A stretch of 44,246 nt of DNA from Gammaproteobacteria bacterium. GTDB taxonomy: Bacteria; Pseudomonadota; Gammaproteobacteria; Pseudomonadales; Halieaceae. Positions 16,784 through 25,853 of this stretch are shown piece after piece; position 1 is the stretch's first letter; the number at the start of each line of letters is the position of its first letter. The stretch lies in contig JAUHYL010000031.1 in NCBI GenBank assembly GCA_030426545.1, positions 1 through 44,246 on the forward strand, read 5' to 3'. Both the position numbers and the translations under genes were made by a program. The notes below the pieces were generated by a model. It made no database searches. It saw nothing but the letters and a program-made list of their open reading frames with translations, and was not told the DNA's origin.

Positions 16784-18010
16784 ATGTCCGGATGCCCCCA
16801 TTTCGATCTCACCTCCCCAGAGACCTACCAGGGCAACGTGCCCCGCGATACGTTCCGCTACCTGCGCAACGAGGAACCGGTGTACTGGCACGAAGACCCG
16901 GAGCAGGGGGTCGGCTTCTGGGCTATCACCCGCCACGAGGATCTCGATTTCGTGTCCAAGAATCCCCAGCTGTTCTCCTCCGAGGCAAAAACCTGCTTTC
17001 TCATGGAATCGCCGCCTGAACGTCTGGAAATTCTGCGTAACCAGCTGATCAACATGGATCCTCCCCGGCACCTGAAGTATCGCCGCCTGGTGCGCAACGC
17101 CTTCACGCCGAAGAAAGTGGATAGCTACGAGCCGCGTTTCCGCGAAATTGCGCGGGAAATTGTCGATACTGCTGTCGTGGGTGGTGAGTGCGAATTCGTG
17201 GAGGACATCGCCGCGGAACTGCCGTTGATCGCCATCTGTGAACTGATGGGGGTGCCGCTGGACAAGCGTCACCGCGTGTTCGAGCTTACCAATATCATGT
17301 TGGGCCTGGATGATCCCGAGCTTTCTACCAGTGAGGAAGACGGCGAACTGGCCATGGCGGAAATGTTCTTCTTTGCGCACGAACTGGCGGAACATCACCG
17401 CGCCAATCCACAGGACGACATCGGCAACATACTGCTCAACGGTACGGTGGAGGATGAACCGTTAAATGACGAGGAGTTCTGTCACTTTTTCCTGTTGTTG
17501 ATACTGGCTGGCAACGAAACCACGCGCACCGTGACGTCCCAGGGTATGCGCAACCTGATTGAAAATCCCGAGCAGTACCAGGCGCTGGTTGATAATCCCG
17601 AGATGCTGGAAGGCGCCATCGAGGAGTTCCTGCGTTTCAATCCGGCGGTGATCGCCTTCAGGCGCACGGCAACCGAAGACATAGAACTGGGTGGCAAGCT
17701 GATCAAGGCCGGCGACAAGGTAGAATTGTTTTACCAGTCCGCCAATGGGGATGATGCGGTTTTCAGCGACCCGGACACCTTCGATATTACGCGACAAGAG
17801 CGCGAAGATGTACGCAACAGTCACCGCGCATTCGGCATCGGTGAACACTTTTGCATGGGCTCTCACCTGGCGCGGCTGGAGTTGAAGGTCATCTTCGAAG
17901 AAATTCTGCGGCGTGTGCGCAAGCCGGAATTCAATGGTGAGGTGAACTACCTGCGTTCAAACTTTATTCACGGCATCAAGAAGATGCCGATCAAGTTTGA
18001 GGTGGCCTAA
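16784..18010 (+). CDS. cytochrome P450
   Basis: Soluble bacterial-type P450 of 408 residues. The I-helix oxygen-activation motif is LAGNETTR (about 241-248), the K-helix ExxR is EEFLR (about 280-284), and the heme-binding loop is FGIGEHFCMGSHLARLEL with the axial Cys357. The MDPPRHLKYRRLVRNAF segment (about 91-107) is the C-helix region. The N-terminus has no membrane anchor. Overall it resembles the CYP125/CYP142-like branch, which oxidises sterol side chains, in keeping with the divergently encoded KshA-like oxygenase; substrate assignment remains inference. Ferredoxin and ferredoxin reductase are not encoded nearby. Confidence 0.95.
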   Translation: MSGCPHFDLTSPETYQGNVPRDTFRYLRNEEPVYWHEDPEQGVGFWAITRHEDLDFVSKNPQLFSSEAKTCFLMESPPERLEILRNQLINMDPPRHLKYRRLVRNAFTPKKVDSYEPRFREIAREIVDTAVVGGECEFVEDIAAELPLIAICELMGVPLDKRHRVFELTNIMLGLDDPELSTSEEDGELAMAEMFFFAHELAEHHRANPQDDIGNILLNGTVEDEPLNDEEFCHFFLLLILAGNETTRTVTSQGMRNLIENPEQYQALVDNPEMLEGAIEEFLRFNPAVIAFRRTATEDIELGGKLIKAGDKVELFYQSANGDDAVFSDPDTFDITRQEREDVRNSHRAFGIGEHFCMGSHLARLELKVIFEEILRRVRKPEFNGEVNYLRSNFIHGIKKMPIKFEVA

Positions 18011-18131
18011 CCCGGGCGCAACACCTGCACCGACTTCTCCCGCGACTTCGTGCTGTTTACGGAGATGCGCTGGTGCCCAGTGCAAAGCGCCGGTATTGCG
18101 GCACGGTTCTGACGATAGTTGGCTAGCGGCG

Positions 18132-19328
18132 TTACGCGATGGCGCCGGATTCGTATAGCGCATCGATCTCGGCGTGGTCGTAACCAAGGTTAAGCAATAT
18201 CTCCCGGCTGTGTTGCCCCAACTCGGCGGCAACCGCGCCATGGTTCGGCGGCGTGCCGCCAAACTGTGCGGGGTAACGGGGCTCGATCATTCGCCCCGCC
18301 GCGGGGTGCTGCGTCTCCACGAAAAGTCCGTTGGCCTGCATCTGCGGGTGTTCGGGTAGTTCGTGCAGGTGGTAGGCGCGGGCGCAGGGCACGTCGGCCT
18401 CTTCCAGTCGCGCCATGGCGTCTTCGGTGGGTACCTGTGCAGCCGCTGCCGTCACCTTTGCCAGCGTTTCCTTTAACAACTCACCGTTGACGCTGCGCTC
18501 AGTGATCGTCGCCAGCCGCGGGTCACTGGAGTCGACGCCGAAGGCCGCGCAGTAACCGTGGAAGTGGTGATCTTTCACCGGTGCAACCTGCCCGTAGCCA
18601 TCGCTGAAACGCACCAGCGGCACACCCTTGGACAGGGCAATGCCTGCTTTGGCACCGGGCTCCAGAAACGCGGCGGTTTCTGCCACGTCCGGCCACAGAA
18701 AGCTGGTGACCGCGTCGACCATCGCCAGTTGGATATGCTGGCCGCCGGCGCCGCGCTCGCGAGCGAACAGGGCAGAGGTAATAGCCTGGCAGGCGAACAT
18801 GCCGGTCATCTTGTCGCCGAACAGCTGGTAATACTGCATGGGTTCACCGGTACTGGTATCGGCCTGGCTCATGGCGACGCCGGCGAAGGCCTGGATGACA
18901 TTGTCGTAGGCGGCTTTGCCCGCCAGCGGACCCTCGTGACCGAAACCTGTCACCGAGAGATAGACCAGTTCCGGGTTGATCGCCGCCAGCGTGGCGTAGT
19001 CCACGCCCAGCCGTTCCGCTACGCCGGGGCGGAAGTTATGTGCCACCACATCGGTCTCGGCCACCAGTTTGTGCACGGCCGCCAGTGCGTCCGGCTGTTT
19101 CAAATCCAGCGCCAGCGAGCGTTTGCCGTGATTGACCGCCTGGTGCAGCGCGCTGAAGCCGTTGCGCACGGCGCCCAGGTAACGCTGCACGTCGCCAAGG
19201 CCCGGCGGCTCTATCTTGATCACATCGGCGCCCTGATCGGCGAGCAGGGTTGTTGACCAGGGTGCGGCCAGCATACTGCCGATATCCAGAATACGAACTC
19301 CCGCCATCGGGCCCTGTCGTTCGGCCAT
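18132..19328 (-). CDS. class III (CaiB/BaiF-type) CoA-transferase
   Basis: Predicted CoA-transferase of 398 residues moving CoA between carboxylic acids. The N-terminal GVRILDIGSMLAAPWSTTLLADQGADVIKIEPP is the family signature, and LALDLKQPDALAAV and AHNFRPGVAERLG follow in the usual order. The catalytic Asp that forms the acyl-anhydride is Asp142 in GKAAYDNVIQAFAG. It starts three bases after the stop of the epimerase-like gene, with GGAGG overlapping that gene's end, so the two are translationally linked. In such catabolic clusters these enzymes often activate bile-acid, terpenoid or dicarboxylic acids; the actual acid here is unknown. Confidence 0.93.
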   Translation of the reverse strand: MAERQGPMAGVRILDIGSMLAAPWSTTLLADQGADVIKIEPPGLGDVQRYLGAVRNGFSALHQAVNHGKRSLALDLKQPDALAAVHKLVAETDVVAHNFRPGVAERLGVDYATLAAINPELVYLSVTGFGHEGPLAGKAAYDNVIQAFAGVAMSQADTSTGEPMQYYQLFGDKMTGMFACQAITSALFARERGAGGQHIQLAMVDAVTSFLWPDVAETAAFLEPGAKAGIALSKGVPLVRFSDGYGQVAPVKDHHFHGYCAAFGVDSSDPRLATITERSVNGELLKETLAKVTAAAAQVPTEDAMARLEEADVPCARAYHLHELPEHPQMQANGLFVETQHPAAGRMIEPRYPAQFGGTPPNHGAVAAELGQHSREILLNLGYDHAEIDALYESGAIA

Positions 19329-19331
19329 GCG

Positions 19332-20474
19332 TTATGCCTCCTTGTCGGGTTGCTCGGTTGCGTCGGGTTCTGCGAACTCAGCCTGCGAGCGCGCTCTGCC
19401 ACCGGGCCCGCTGTAGGCCATGCCCAGTCCAGGCTCGGTAGCGCCGTCCCAGGCGGGCAGGGTATCGCATGCCGCCAGCCAGGCATCGATCAGGCGGTCT
19501 TCCGCAGCGTAGTCGAAGGGGTCCTCCAGCACCATTTCCTCGGTGCCGCCGGGCAGTGGCGGGTTGGCCAGCAGCCAGTCTACGGTATCGCGCAGTGCCT
19601 GGTGTGGGGCAACCTTGTCGCTGTAGCCCAGTTCGTGGCGCAGGGCGCTCACATCCTGCACGCGGTGGCTGGTCTGCGGTTGCATTACCAGTGGTTTCGC
19701 CGGTACCGCCAGTTCCCAGGGCATGTTGATCACCTGCACCTCGACGCCCATGTGTGCGGCAATGATGTCGGTGACCTGACGCAGTGTGAGTACCGTGGCA
19801 TCGGCCACGTTGTAGATTTTGCCCCGGCTGACTGCCGGTTTGTCTACCGCCAGCAAGATGGCGTGGGCGATATTCTCCGCGTAACCGAAGCTGTGCAGCG
19901 TCAGCCCGCCGTCCGGCAGTATGATGCGCCTGCGGCCATCGCGGAAGCGACGCACCAGCAGCCACTCCCTGGGCACCAGTTGGTAGCGCCCGTACACGTA
20001 GGGATAACGGAAGTGCGTGGCGTGGGGGATTTCCTTGAACAGGGCGCGCTCCGTGCGCACGATGCGCCAGCCCTTGGAATCCTCGGCCTCTTCTTCCACC
20101 AGGGTGTGATCTTCGCGCACGGGTACCGGCATGCCGCCAGCGCCGTAAAGTGCCGGGTTCATGTAGCCGCGGTAGGCCGGGCCGCCTCCCGCTGAAAGAA
20201 AGCGCTCACAGCGGGAGGTCATGACCTCTGCAATCGCGCGCAATCTGCCGTAGGTGGCGATGCAGAGATCAAAATGGCGCGAGGACAGCGCGAGCAGCAG
20301 GCTGTCGTAGTCGTAGGGGTCGGTGTGGATATGTTCCACTTCAGGGGGAATTTCATCCACCTCGTGACTGCCGCGGTGCAGGATTGCCACCTCGAAGCCG
20401 CGCTGCAGCAAGCCGTTGACGATGTAGGGGCCGGTGGGACCGGTGCCGCCCACTACCAGGGCCGTTTTAGCCAT
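19332..20474 (-). CDS. NAD(P)-binding epimerase/dehydratase-like protein (extended SDR)
   Basis: Rossmann-fold protein of 380 residues. The dinucleotide motif is ALVVGGTGPTGPYIVNGLLQRG (glycines at about 9-16), followed by AILHRG at the end of strand 2. The usual catalytic YxxxK is not evident; HFRYPYVYGRYQLVPREW occupies the region where extended SDRs bind nucleotide and substrate. It may therefore be an atypical reductase or dehydrogenase rather than a sugar epimerase. The AAAGGATC ribosome-binding site supports the start. It is the middle gene of a three-gene minus-strand operon (amidohydrolase, this gene, CoA-transferase). Confidence 0.85.
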   Translation of the reverse strand: MAKTALVVGGTGPTGPYIVNGLLQRGFEVAILHRGSHEVDEIPPEVEHIHTDPYDYDSLLLALSSRHFDLCIATYGRLRAIAEVMTSRCERFLSAGGGPAYRGYMNPALYGAGGMPVPVREDHTLVEEEAEDSKGWRIVRTERALFKEIPHATHFRYPYVYGRYQLVPREWLLVRRFRDGRRRIILPDGGLTLHSFGYAENIAHAILLAVDKPAVSRGKIYNVADATVLTLRQVTDIIAAHMGVEVQVINMPWELAVPAKPLVMQPQTSHRVQDVSALRHELGYSDKVAPHQALRDTVDWLLANPPLPGGTEEMVLEDPFDYAAEDRLIDAWLAACDTLPAWDGATEPGLGMAYSGPGGRARSQAEFAEPDATEQPDKEA

Positions 20475-20588
20475 AATGATCCTTTTGAACGCGCGCGGAG
20501 CATGGCTCCGGGCTTACTTGTATAACGATCGTCGAAGCCTGTGCGGGTCAGTGTTCAATCCCTCCGCGGGCGCTGACTTGCGCAACGG

Positions 20589-21851
20589 TCAGGCCGCCTT
20601 GGGCGCCTGTTTGATCTCGGCCATGTCTCGCCCGATGCGCGCTGCAGCGGCCTCAATCAACGGGCGATCAAAACCAAACACGTCCACCGCTGTCTCGCCC
20701 AGCATGGCGCGAATTTCGTTCTCGTCGACATCGTGGAACGTGGTTTGCAACTCCTGCAGGGTGTTTGGCCAGGTGCCTTCCATGTGCGGGTAATCAGAGC
20801 CCCACATCAACTTGTCTACTCCGATGTCATGGCGGAATCCCACCTCATGGCGCGGCAGGAATGAAGCACCCAGGTAGCAGTTGCGTTGAAAGTACTCTTC
20901 GGGGGTGAGTGACAGGTCCTTGGTGAAATGCGCGAAAATCGGGTTGTCGATTTTGAAGCGCAGTTTGCGCAAGGTCTCCAGAATCCAGCCACAACCGGCC
21001 TCGGTGAAGACCAGTTTGATACCCGGATGCCGCTCGAATACGCCGGACCAGAGCAGCGCGTGGAAGGGTCGCTGGGCGTAGCCGTCTACCTCGGTAATGA
21101 ACATGGGTGTCGCGCAGTGCACGTCGCCGTAATCCGGCGACCAGCCCGAGTGCGTGTGGACGGGCATATTCAGTTCTTCGCAAACCTGCCACAGCGGCTC
21201 ATAGTGCCGGTAATGGTGGTAGTAGGGGTTGTCGCCTGTACTGGTGGGCAGCAATACTCCGCCGAACAGGCCCATTTTATGCGCCTCGCGTACCTCGTTC
21301 ACGGTGACATCGATGTCGTCGACATTGACGATAGCCACGCCGGCGTGGCGGCCCGGGTTCTGTGCGCAGAGCTCTGCCAGCCAGCGATTGTAGGCCTGGT
21401 TGCCGGCAAGACTCTGCTCACGGGTGACATCGTGGCGATACTGCATCAGCCCCGCACCGAAAGGCGCCATCTGCGGGAAGATCACTTCTCCGGCGATGCC
21501 ATCGTCTTCCAGTTCCTGCAGTCTAACGTCGGGCAGGTACTCGCCGCGCCGGGGGGCAATCATACTGTCGGGATCGCAGAGAAAATCCCACAATTCCTGG
21601 TCGGAAGCCTCGTAGGCCTTTTGCGCCGACGTGGGATCCATGCGACCCGCGCCCTGTTCGCCAGAGCGGCTGTTGAACTCCGCGGCGGCCTCCTGGTCGA
21701 AAAACGTGCCCATGCGCTTCATCATTTCGCGTGCGTATTCCAGCCACCAGGCATCCGCTGCGGCGTGGAAGCGCTTATCCATATACGGCTTGTAGCCCTC
21801 GGGCAGTGCTCCGGCATGGCAATCGGAGCTGATCATTACCACTTTCGACAT
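20589..21851 (-). CDS. amidohydrolase family protein (ACMSD/amidohydrolase-2 type)
   Basis: Metal-dependent hydrolase or decarboxylase of 420 residues. The N-terminal MISSDCHAG corresponds to the metal-binding D-x-H strand, the central NMPVHTHSGWSP carries the further metal His, and KLMWGSDYPHMEGTWP holds the C-terminal catalytic Asp of the amidohydrolase-2 family. The segment GEVIFPQMAPFGAG and the C-terminal MLGETAVDVFGFD are typical of the uncharacterised members common in terpenoid- and steroid-degrading bacteria. GAGAGAAA precedes the ATG. It is first in the operon with the epimerase-like and CoA-transferase genes (114-base and 3-base gaps), suggesting one catabolic route. Confidence 0.88.
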   Translation of the reverse strand: MSKVVMISSDCHAGALPEGYKPYMDKRFHAAADAWWLEYAREMMKRMGTFFDQEAAAEFNSRSGEQGAGRMDPTSAQKAYEASDQELWDFLCDPDSMIAPRRGEYLPDVRLQELEDDGIAGEVIFPQMAPFGAGLMQYRHDVTREQSLAGNQAYNRWLAELCAQNPGRHAGVAIVNVDDIDVTVNEVREAHKMGLFGGVLLPTSTGDNPYYHHYRHYEPLWQVCEELNMPVHTHSGWSPDYGDVHCATPMFITEVDGYAQRPFHALLWSGVFERHPGIKLVFTEAGCGWILETLRKLRFKIDNPIFAHFTKDLSLTPEEYFQRNCYLGASFLPRHEVGFRHDIGVDKLMWGSDYPHMEGTWPNTLQELQTTFHDVDENEIRAMLGETAVDVFGFDRPLIEAAAARIGRDMAEIKQAPKAA

Positions 21852-22248
21852 CGGTTTCTCTCGTATGCATTAAACAGGCTACAGCAGTGTATTGAGGGTG
21901 CAGCATGGACACAAGTTACAGACTGGACAGGGTGGCGGAAGTGGCGCGAGGCAAGCCGCGAGCCCCTGCCGGGGCGGAATTCGGCGCTTTTCGAGCAGGC
22001 GTCAGCCGCCTGGATGTGAACTGCGTCACAGCGGGCTGCCGGTGGCTGTAAAAAACTTGTCATTCCTGCCTTTTTTTGGCGCTTTGAGCGCGGAAAAAAC
22101 CGACAATAAATAGAGTGGTATAACGCCTGGAGGTAGCACGGCAGGCTGGATTCTGCGGTGCCGGATACAGTGCCGGGTGCGGCGGCTATTCGACGGGTGA
22201 TTTGGCAGGTACGTATAGCGCAAGGGCCGATTAGGCCAGGAGCGAGCA
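21852..22248. other. intergenic divergent region upstream of the Lap export operon
   Basis: About 400 bases without a convincing gene. It must hold promoters for the amidohydrolase operon (minus) and lapB (plus). A short ATG frame (21905, under 50 codons) has no ribosome-binding site. An AT-richer patch around 22050-22125 contains the best promoter candidate. Confidence 0.5.
22084..22112 (+). promoter_or_regulatory. candidate sigma-70 promoter for lapB-lapC-regulator
   Basis: TTGAGC (22084-22089) and TAAATA (22107-22112) are separated by 17 bases in an A-rich stretch about 135 bases before the lapB start. The match is fair, not strong, and no start site is known. Confidence 0.35.
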
Positions 22249-24435
22249 GTGGGCGGTTTTCAGGGTCAATCCAATGCGGCACAACGCCAGGCGGCAGCGG
22301 GCGGTGCGGCGGCCGCTGGCGCTGACGATTCGTTGCTGCAATGCCTGCTCGCCCTCAGCCAGATTCACGGTAACAGCACAACGGCCGAGGCCGTCTGCGG
22401 CGGCCTGCCACTGCAGGACGGTAAACTGACGCCCGCCCTGTTCGAACGCGCCGCAAGCCGCGCAGGTCTGACCAGCCGCATCCTGCAGCGCAGTGTGACC
22501 GAAATTGAAACGGCGCTGCTACCGGCGGTAGTGCTGCTCGCCGATGAACGCGCCTGCCTGCTGTTGGGATGGGAAGACGGTGGTGCCGAGGCCCGCGTGA
22601 TTTACCCGGAACTGAACGATGCAGCCGTGACGGTGCCGCGCGAATCGCTGCAGCAGGCGGCAACCGGCGCGGTCATCCTCAGCCGTCCGCGCTACCGCTT
22701 CGATGCGCGTGCGCCGCGCAGTGCCGGGCAGGCTCGCGGGCACTGGTTCTGGGACGCGATACGCGCCAATATGCCCGTGTACCGCGATGTGTTGTTGGCG
22801 GCATTGTTTATCAACCTGTTTGCGCTGGCGCTGCCGCTGTTCACCATGAACGTCTACGACAGGGTTGTCCCGAACCAGGCCATTGAAACACTGTGGATGC
22901 TGGCGGCCGGGGTGATCATCGTGATGCTCGCGGACATTACCCTGCGCACGCTGCGCGGCTACTTTCTCGATCTCGCCAGCCGGCGCGTAGACATACGCCT
23001 GTCCGCGCTGATTATGGAGCGCGTGCTGGGGATGCGGCTTGAACACCGTCCGGCGTCTGTGGGTTCCTATGCGGTAAACCTGCGCTCGTTTGAAACGGTG
23101 CGCGATTTTATTACCTCGGCTTCCATCACCACGCTGATCGATATTCCCTTTGCGCTGATTTTCATTGCGGTGATCGGCTGGATAGCCTGGCCCGTGCTGA
23201 TACCGGTAGCGATCGGCCTGTTGCTCGTGCTGGGCTTTGCACTGACGGTTCAGACGAAACTCAAGGAACTGGCGGAAACCACCTACCGTGCCAGCGCCAT
23301 GCGGAATGCCACCCTGATCGAGAGCCTTGTCGGGCTGGACACCATCAAGTCGATGGGCGCCGAGTCACGCATGCAGAAGCGTTGGGAGGAGAGCACCTCC
23401 TTTCTCGCCCATGTCGGCGTCAAACTGCGTCTGCTGTCCAGCTCGGCGATCAACGTCACCCAGTGGGGCCAGCAGATGGTCGCCATGTTCGTCATCATCA
23501 CGGGTGTTTACCTGATTACCGCCGGTCAACTGAGCATGGGCGGGCTGATTGCCTGCACGATGTTGGCTGGTCGAATTATGGCGCCCTTCGGCCAACTCGC
23601 CGGTTTGATAACGCAGTATCACAATGCGCAGATAGCGCTGGAAAGCCTCGAAGAAGTGATGGACAAGCCGGTGGAGCGACCGGAGGGCGCGCAGTTTTTA
23701 TCGCGTGAACAGTTTCAGGGCGAGCTGGAGTTTCGCGATGTCTCGTTCAGTTATCCCGGCGCGGAGGTGGAGTCGCTCACCAGGATTTCATTTCACGTGA
23801 AACCCGGTGAGCACGTCGCCATTCTGGGCAGGGTGGGGTCAGGCAAATCCACCCTGCAGAAACTCGCGATGGGCCTGTACCAGCCTACCTCGGGCGCCAT
23901 TCTTATCGACGGCATCGATGTGCGCCAGTTGGACCCATCGGAATTGCGCTCGCGTATTGGCTACGTGCCACAGGACGTGACGCTGTTTTATGGCAGCCTG
24001 CGCGACAACCTGACGCTTTCGCATTCGCAGGTGACCGACGCGCAACTGGTGCGCGCCATGGAAATTGCGAACCTCAACGAGTTTGTCAATCATCACCCGC
24101 AGGGCATCGATATGCTGGTGGGTGAGCGCGGTGAGTCGCTGTCCGGCGGTCAGCGCAAGTCCGTCGCGCTGGCCCGGGGCGTGGTGCAGGAACCGGCGAT
24201 GGTGTTGATGGACGAACCCACCGGCTCTATGGATCACTCCACCGAGTTGGCGGTGAAGGCGCAGCTCAAGGAGTTTGTGCAGGGCCGCACGTGGCTGGTT
24301 GTAACCCATCGCAATTCACTGCTGGAAATGGTGGATCGCATTATTGTGGTCGATCGGGGCCGCATCGTCGCTGATGGCCCGCGCGATACCGTGGTGGAGG
24401 CCCTGCAGCAGGGCCGTATAGGCAAAGCGCAATGA
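22249..24435 (+). CDS. lapB: type I secretion ABC exporter for the adhesin (LapB-like)
   Basis: Inner-membrane ABC transporter (permease fused to ATPase), 728 residues, that powers export of the LapA-like adhesin. Residues about 25-150 form a peptidase-C39-like domain without the catalytic DCG motif (DDSLLQCLLALSQIHG), as in LapB/LssB exporters that bind but do not cut substrate. Membrane segments begin near residue 178 (LLAALFINLFALALPLFTM). The ATPase has Walker A GRVGSGKST (about 527), signature LSGGQRK (631), Walker B VLMDEPTG (652) and H-loop VVTHR (685). The start is GTG with AGGAGCGAG just before it. The gene overlaps the adaptor gene by four bases. Confidence 0.95.
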   Translation: MGGFQGQSNAAQRQAAAGGAAAAGADDSLLQCLLALSQIHGNSTTAEAVCGGLPLQDGKLTPALFERAASRAGLTSRILQRSVTEIETALLPAVVLLADERACLLLGWEDGGAEARVIYPELNDAAVTVPRESLQQAATGAVILSRPRYRFDARAPRSAGQARGHWFWDAIRANMPVYRDVLLAALFINLFALALPLFTMNVYDRVVPNQAIETLWMLAAGVIIVMLADITLRTLRGYFLDLASRRVDIRLSALIMERVLGMRLEHRPASVGSYAVNLRSFETVRDFITSASITTLIDIPFALIFIAVIGWIAWPVLIPVAIGLLLVLGFALTVQTKLKELAETTYRASAMRNATLIESLVGLDTIKSMGAESRMQKRWEESTSFLAHVGVKLRLLSSSAINVTQWGQQMVAMFVIITGVYLITAGQLSMGGLIACTMLAGRIMAPFGQLAGLITQYHNAQIALESLEEVMDKPVERPEGAQFLSREQFQGELEFRDVSFSYPGAEVESLTRISFHVKPGEHVAILGRVGSGKSTLQKLAMGLYQPTSGAILIDGIDVRQLDPSELRSRIGYVPQDVTLFYGSLRDNLTLSHSQVTDAQLVRAMEIANLNEFVNHHPQGIDMLVGERGESLSGGQRKSVALARGVVQEPAMVLMDEPTGSMDHSTELAVKAQLKEFVQGRTWLVVTHRNSLLEMVDRIIVVDRGRIVADGPRDTVVEALQQGRIGKAQ

Positions 24436-25853
24436 ACCGCCCCGGGCACATCAAGGATCTGCAGACCCAACCGGAGGTCGACGAGCCGTTGGCAAACGGT
24501 GTTCCGGCAGGTCGTCTCGCCGATGTGTTGGCAGGGCCGGCACAGGGCGATAAGCCGCCGCCCTTTGATTGGCAGGCCGATGCGCACCGTGCGTTCATCG
24601 AGCAGCAGCCGCTGCGCGCCCGCGCGGTCCTCTACGTGGTGGCACTGACTGTGCTGGTGTTACTGATCTGGGCGGCCCTGGCAAAAATCGATGAGGTGAC
24701 GCGAGGCACGGGGAAGGTGATTCCCTCGCGGCAGGTGCAGGTTATCCAGTCGCAGGACGGCGGCGTGGTGACCGAGCTACTGGTGCGAGAGGGTGACGAG
24801 GTGAAAGTGGGTCAGCTGCTGGTGCGCCTTGATCAGACGCGCTCGCAATCTACCCTGCGCGAGAACCGCGCTGAGTTTCAGGCGCTGTCGTTAAAGTCTG
24901 AGCGCCTGCGTGCCGTTTTGGAAGGCACCCCGTTTGCGCCGGACGAGGCGCTGGTGGCCGCGGTGCCCGATATCTTCGAACAGGAAATGGCCCTGTTCGC
25001 TTCCACGCAGTCAGAGCTGGCCAATGCGTCCCGGATTGCCAGCGAGCAGCTTACCCAGCGCCGCGAGGAATTGTCCGAAGCGCGGGCGCGCGAAAGCCAG
25101 GCGGCGCAGTCACTGGTTCTCAGCCAGCGGGAGCTGGATGTTACGCAGCCGATGGTTGCCTCCGGCGCAGTCTCTGAAGTGGAGATTCTGCGGCTGCAGC
25201 GTGAAGTCAATCAGCTGCGCGGCGAGCAAAAGCAGGCCGCGGCGCAGATCAAACGGCTGGAATCGACCATCGTTGAGGCACAGGCGAAGCTCGGCGAAGT
25301 CGAGATCGAGTTTATGAACCGCTCGCGCCGCGAACTGGCAGAAACCTTGTCGCGGCTCAATGGTCTCCGCGAAGCGGGGCTGGGCTTGTCCGACCGGGTA
25401 AAACAAACGGAAGTGCGCTCCCCGGTGAATGGCACAGTGAAGCAACTTTACTACCACACCATCGGTGGTGTGGTGCTGCCGGGTAAAGAAATTATCGAAG
25501 TAGTGCCCGCCGATGACACGCTACTGCTGGAGGTGCGCGTGCGGCCCAAAGATATCGCCTTTCTCGTGCCCGGTCAGGAAGCGCTGGTGAAATTCACCGC
25601 TTACGACTTTGTCGTCTATGGCGGCCTGAAAGGCGTGGTGGAACACATCGGCGCGGACACTGTGATGGATGAAGAGGGCAACCCCTTCTACGAAGTCAAC
25701 GTGCGCACCCACGAGTCCGGTATTGCCCCCGACAAGCCCATTATCCCCGGCATGACGGTTGAGGTGGATATTCTCACCGGCAAAAAAAGTGTACTGGCGT
25801 ACCTGATGAAGCCGGTGTTGCGGGCCAAACAATACGCCCTGACGGAGCGATGA
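24432..25853 (+). CDS. lapC: HlyD-family periplasmic adaptor of type I secretion (LapC-like)
   Basis: Membrane-fusion protein of 473 residues linking the LapB exporter to the TolC-like outer-membrane channel. A cytoplasmic N-tail of about 64 residues is followed by one membrane helix (about 65-84, VLYVVALTVLVLLIWAALA). Then come the lipoyl/barrel strand (GTGKVIPSRQVQVIQSQDGG, GDEVKVGQLLVRLD), a long coiled-coil hairpin (about 140-330) and the returning barrel (VRSPVNGTVKQLYYHTIGGVV). The C-terminus (IPGMTVEVDILTGKKSVLAYLMKPV) is the family signature. It overlaps both neighbours by four bases, so lapB, lapC and the regulator form one transcript. Confidence 0.95.
   Translation: MNRPGHIKDLQTQPEVDEPLANGVPAGRLADVLAGPAQGDKPPPFDWQADAHRAFIEQQPLRARAVLYVVALTVLVLLIWAALAKIDEVTRGTGKVIPSRQVQVIQSQDGGVVTELLVREGDEVKVGQLLVRLDQTRSQSTLRENRAEFQALSLKSERLRAVLEGTPFAPDEALVAAVPDIFEQEMALFASTQSELANASRIASEQLTQRREELSEARARESQAAQSLVLSQRELDVTQPMVASGAVSEVEILRLQREVNQLRGEQKQAAAQIKRLESTIVEAQAKLGEVEIEFMNRSRRELAETLSRLNGLREAGLGLSDRVKQTEVRSPVNGTVKQLYYHTIGGVVLPGKEIIEVVPADDTLLLEVRVRPKDIAFLVPGQEALVKFTAYDFVVYGGLKGVVEHIGADTVMDEEGNPFYEVNVRTHESGIAPDKPIIPGMTVEVDILTGKKSVLAYLMKPVLRAKQYALTER

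Noticed and set aside
21905-22051. Short plus-strand ORF upstream of lapB
   Set aside because: Fewer than 50 codons, no ribosome-binding site and no protein-like features.
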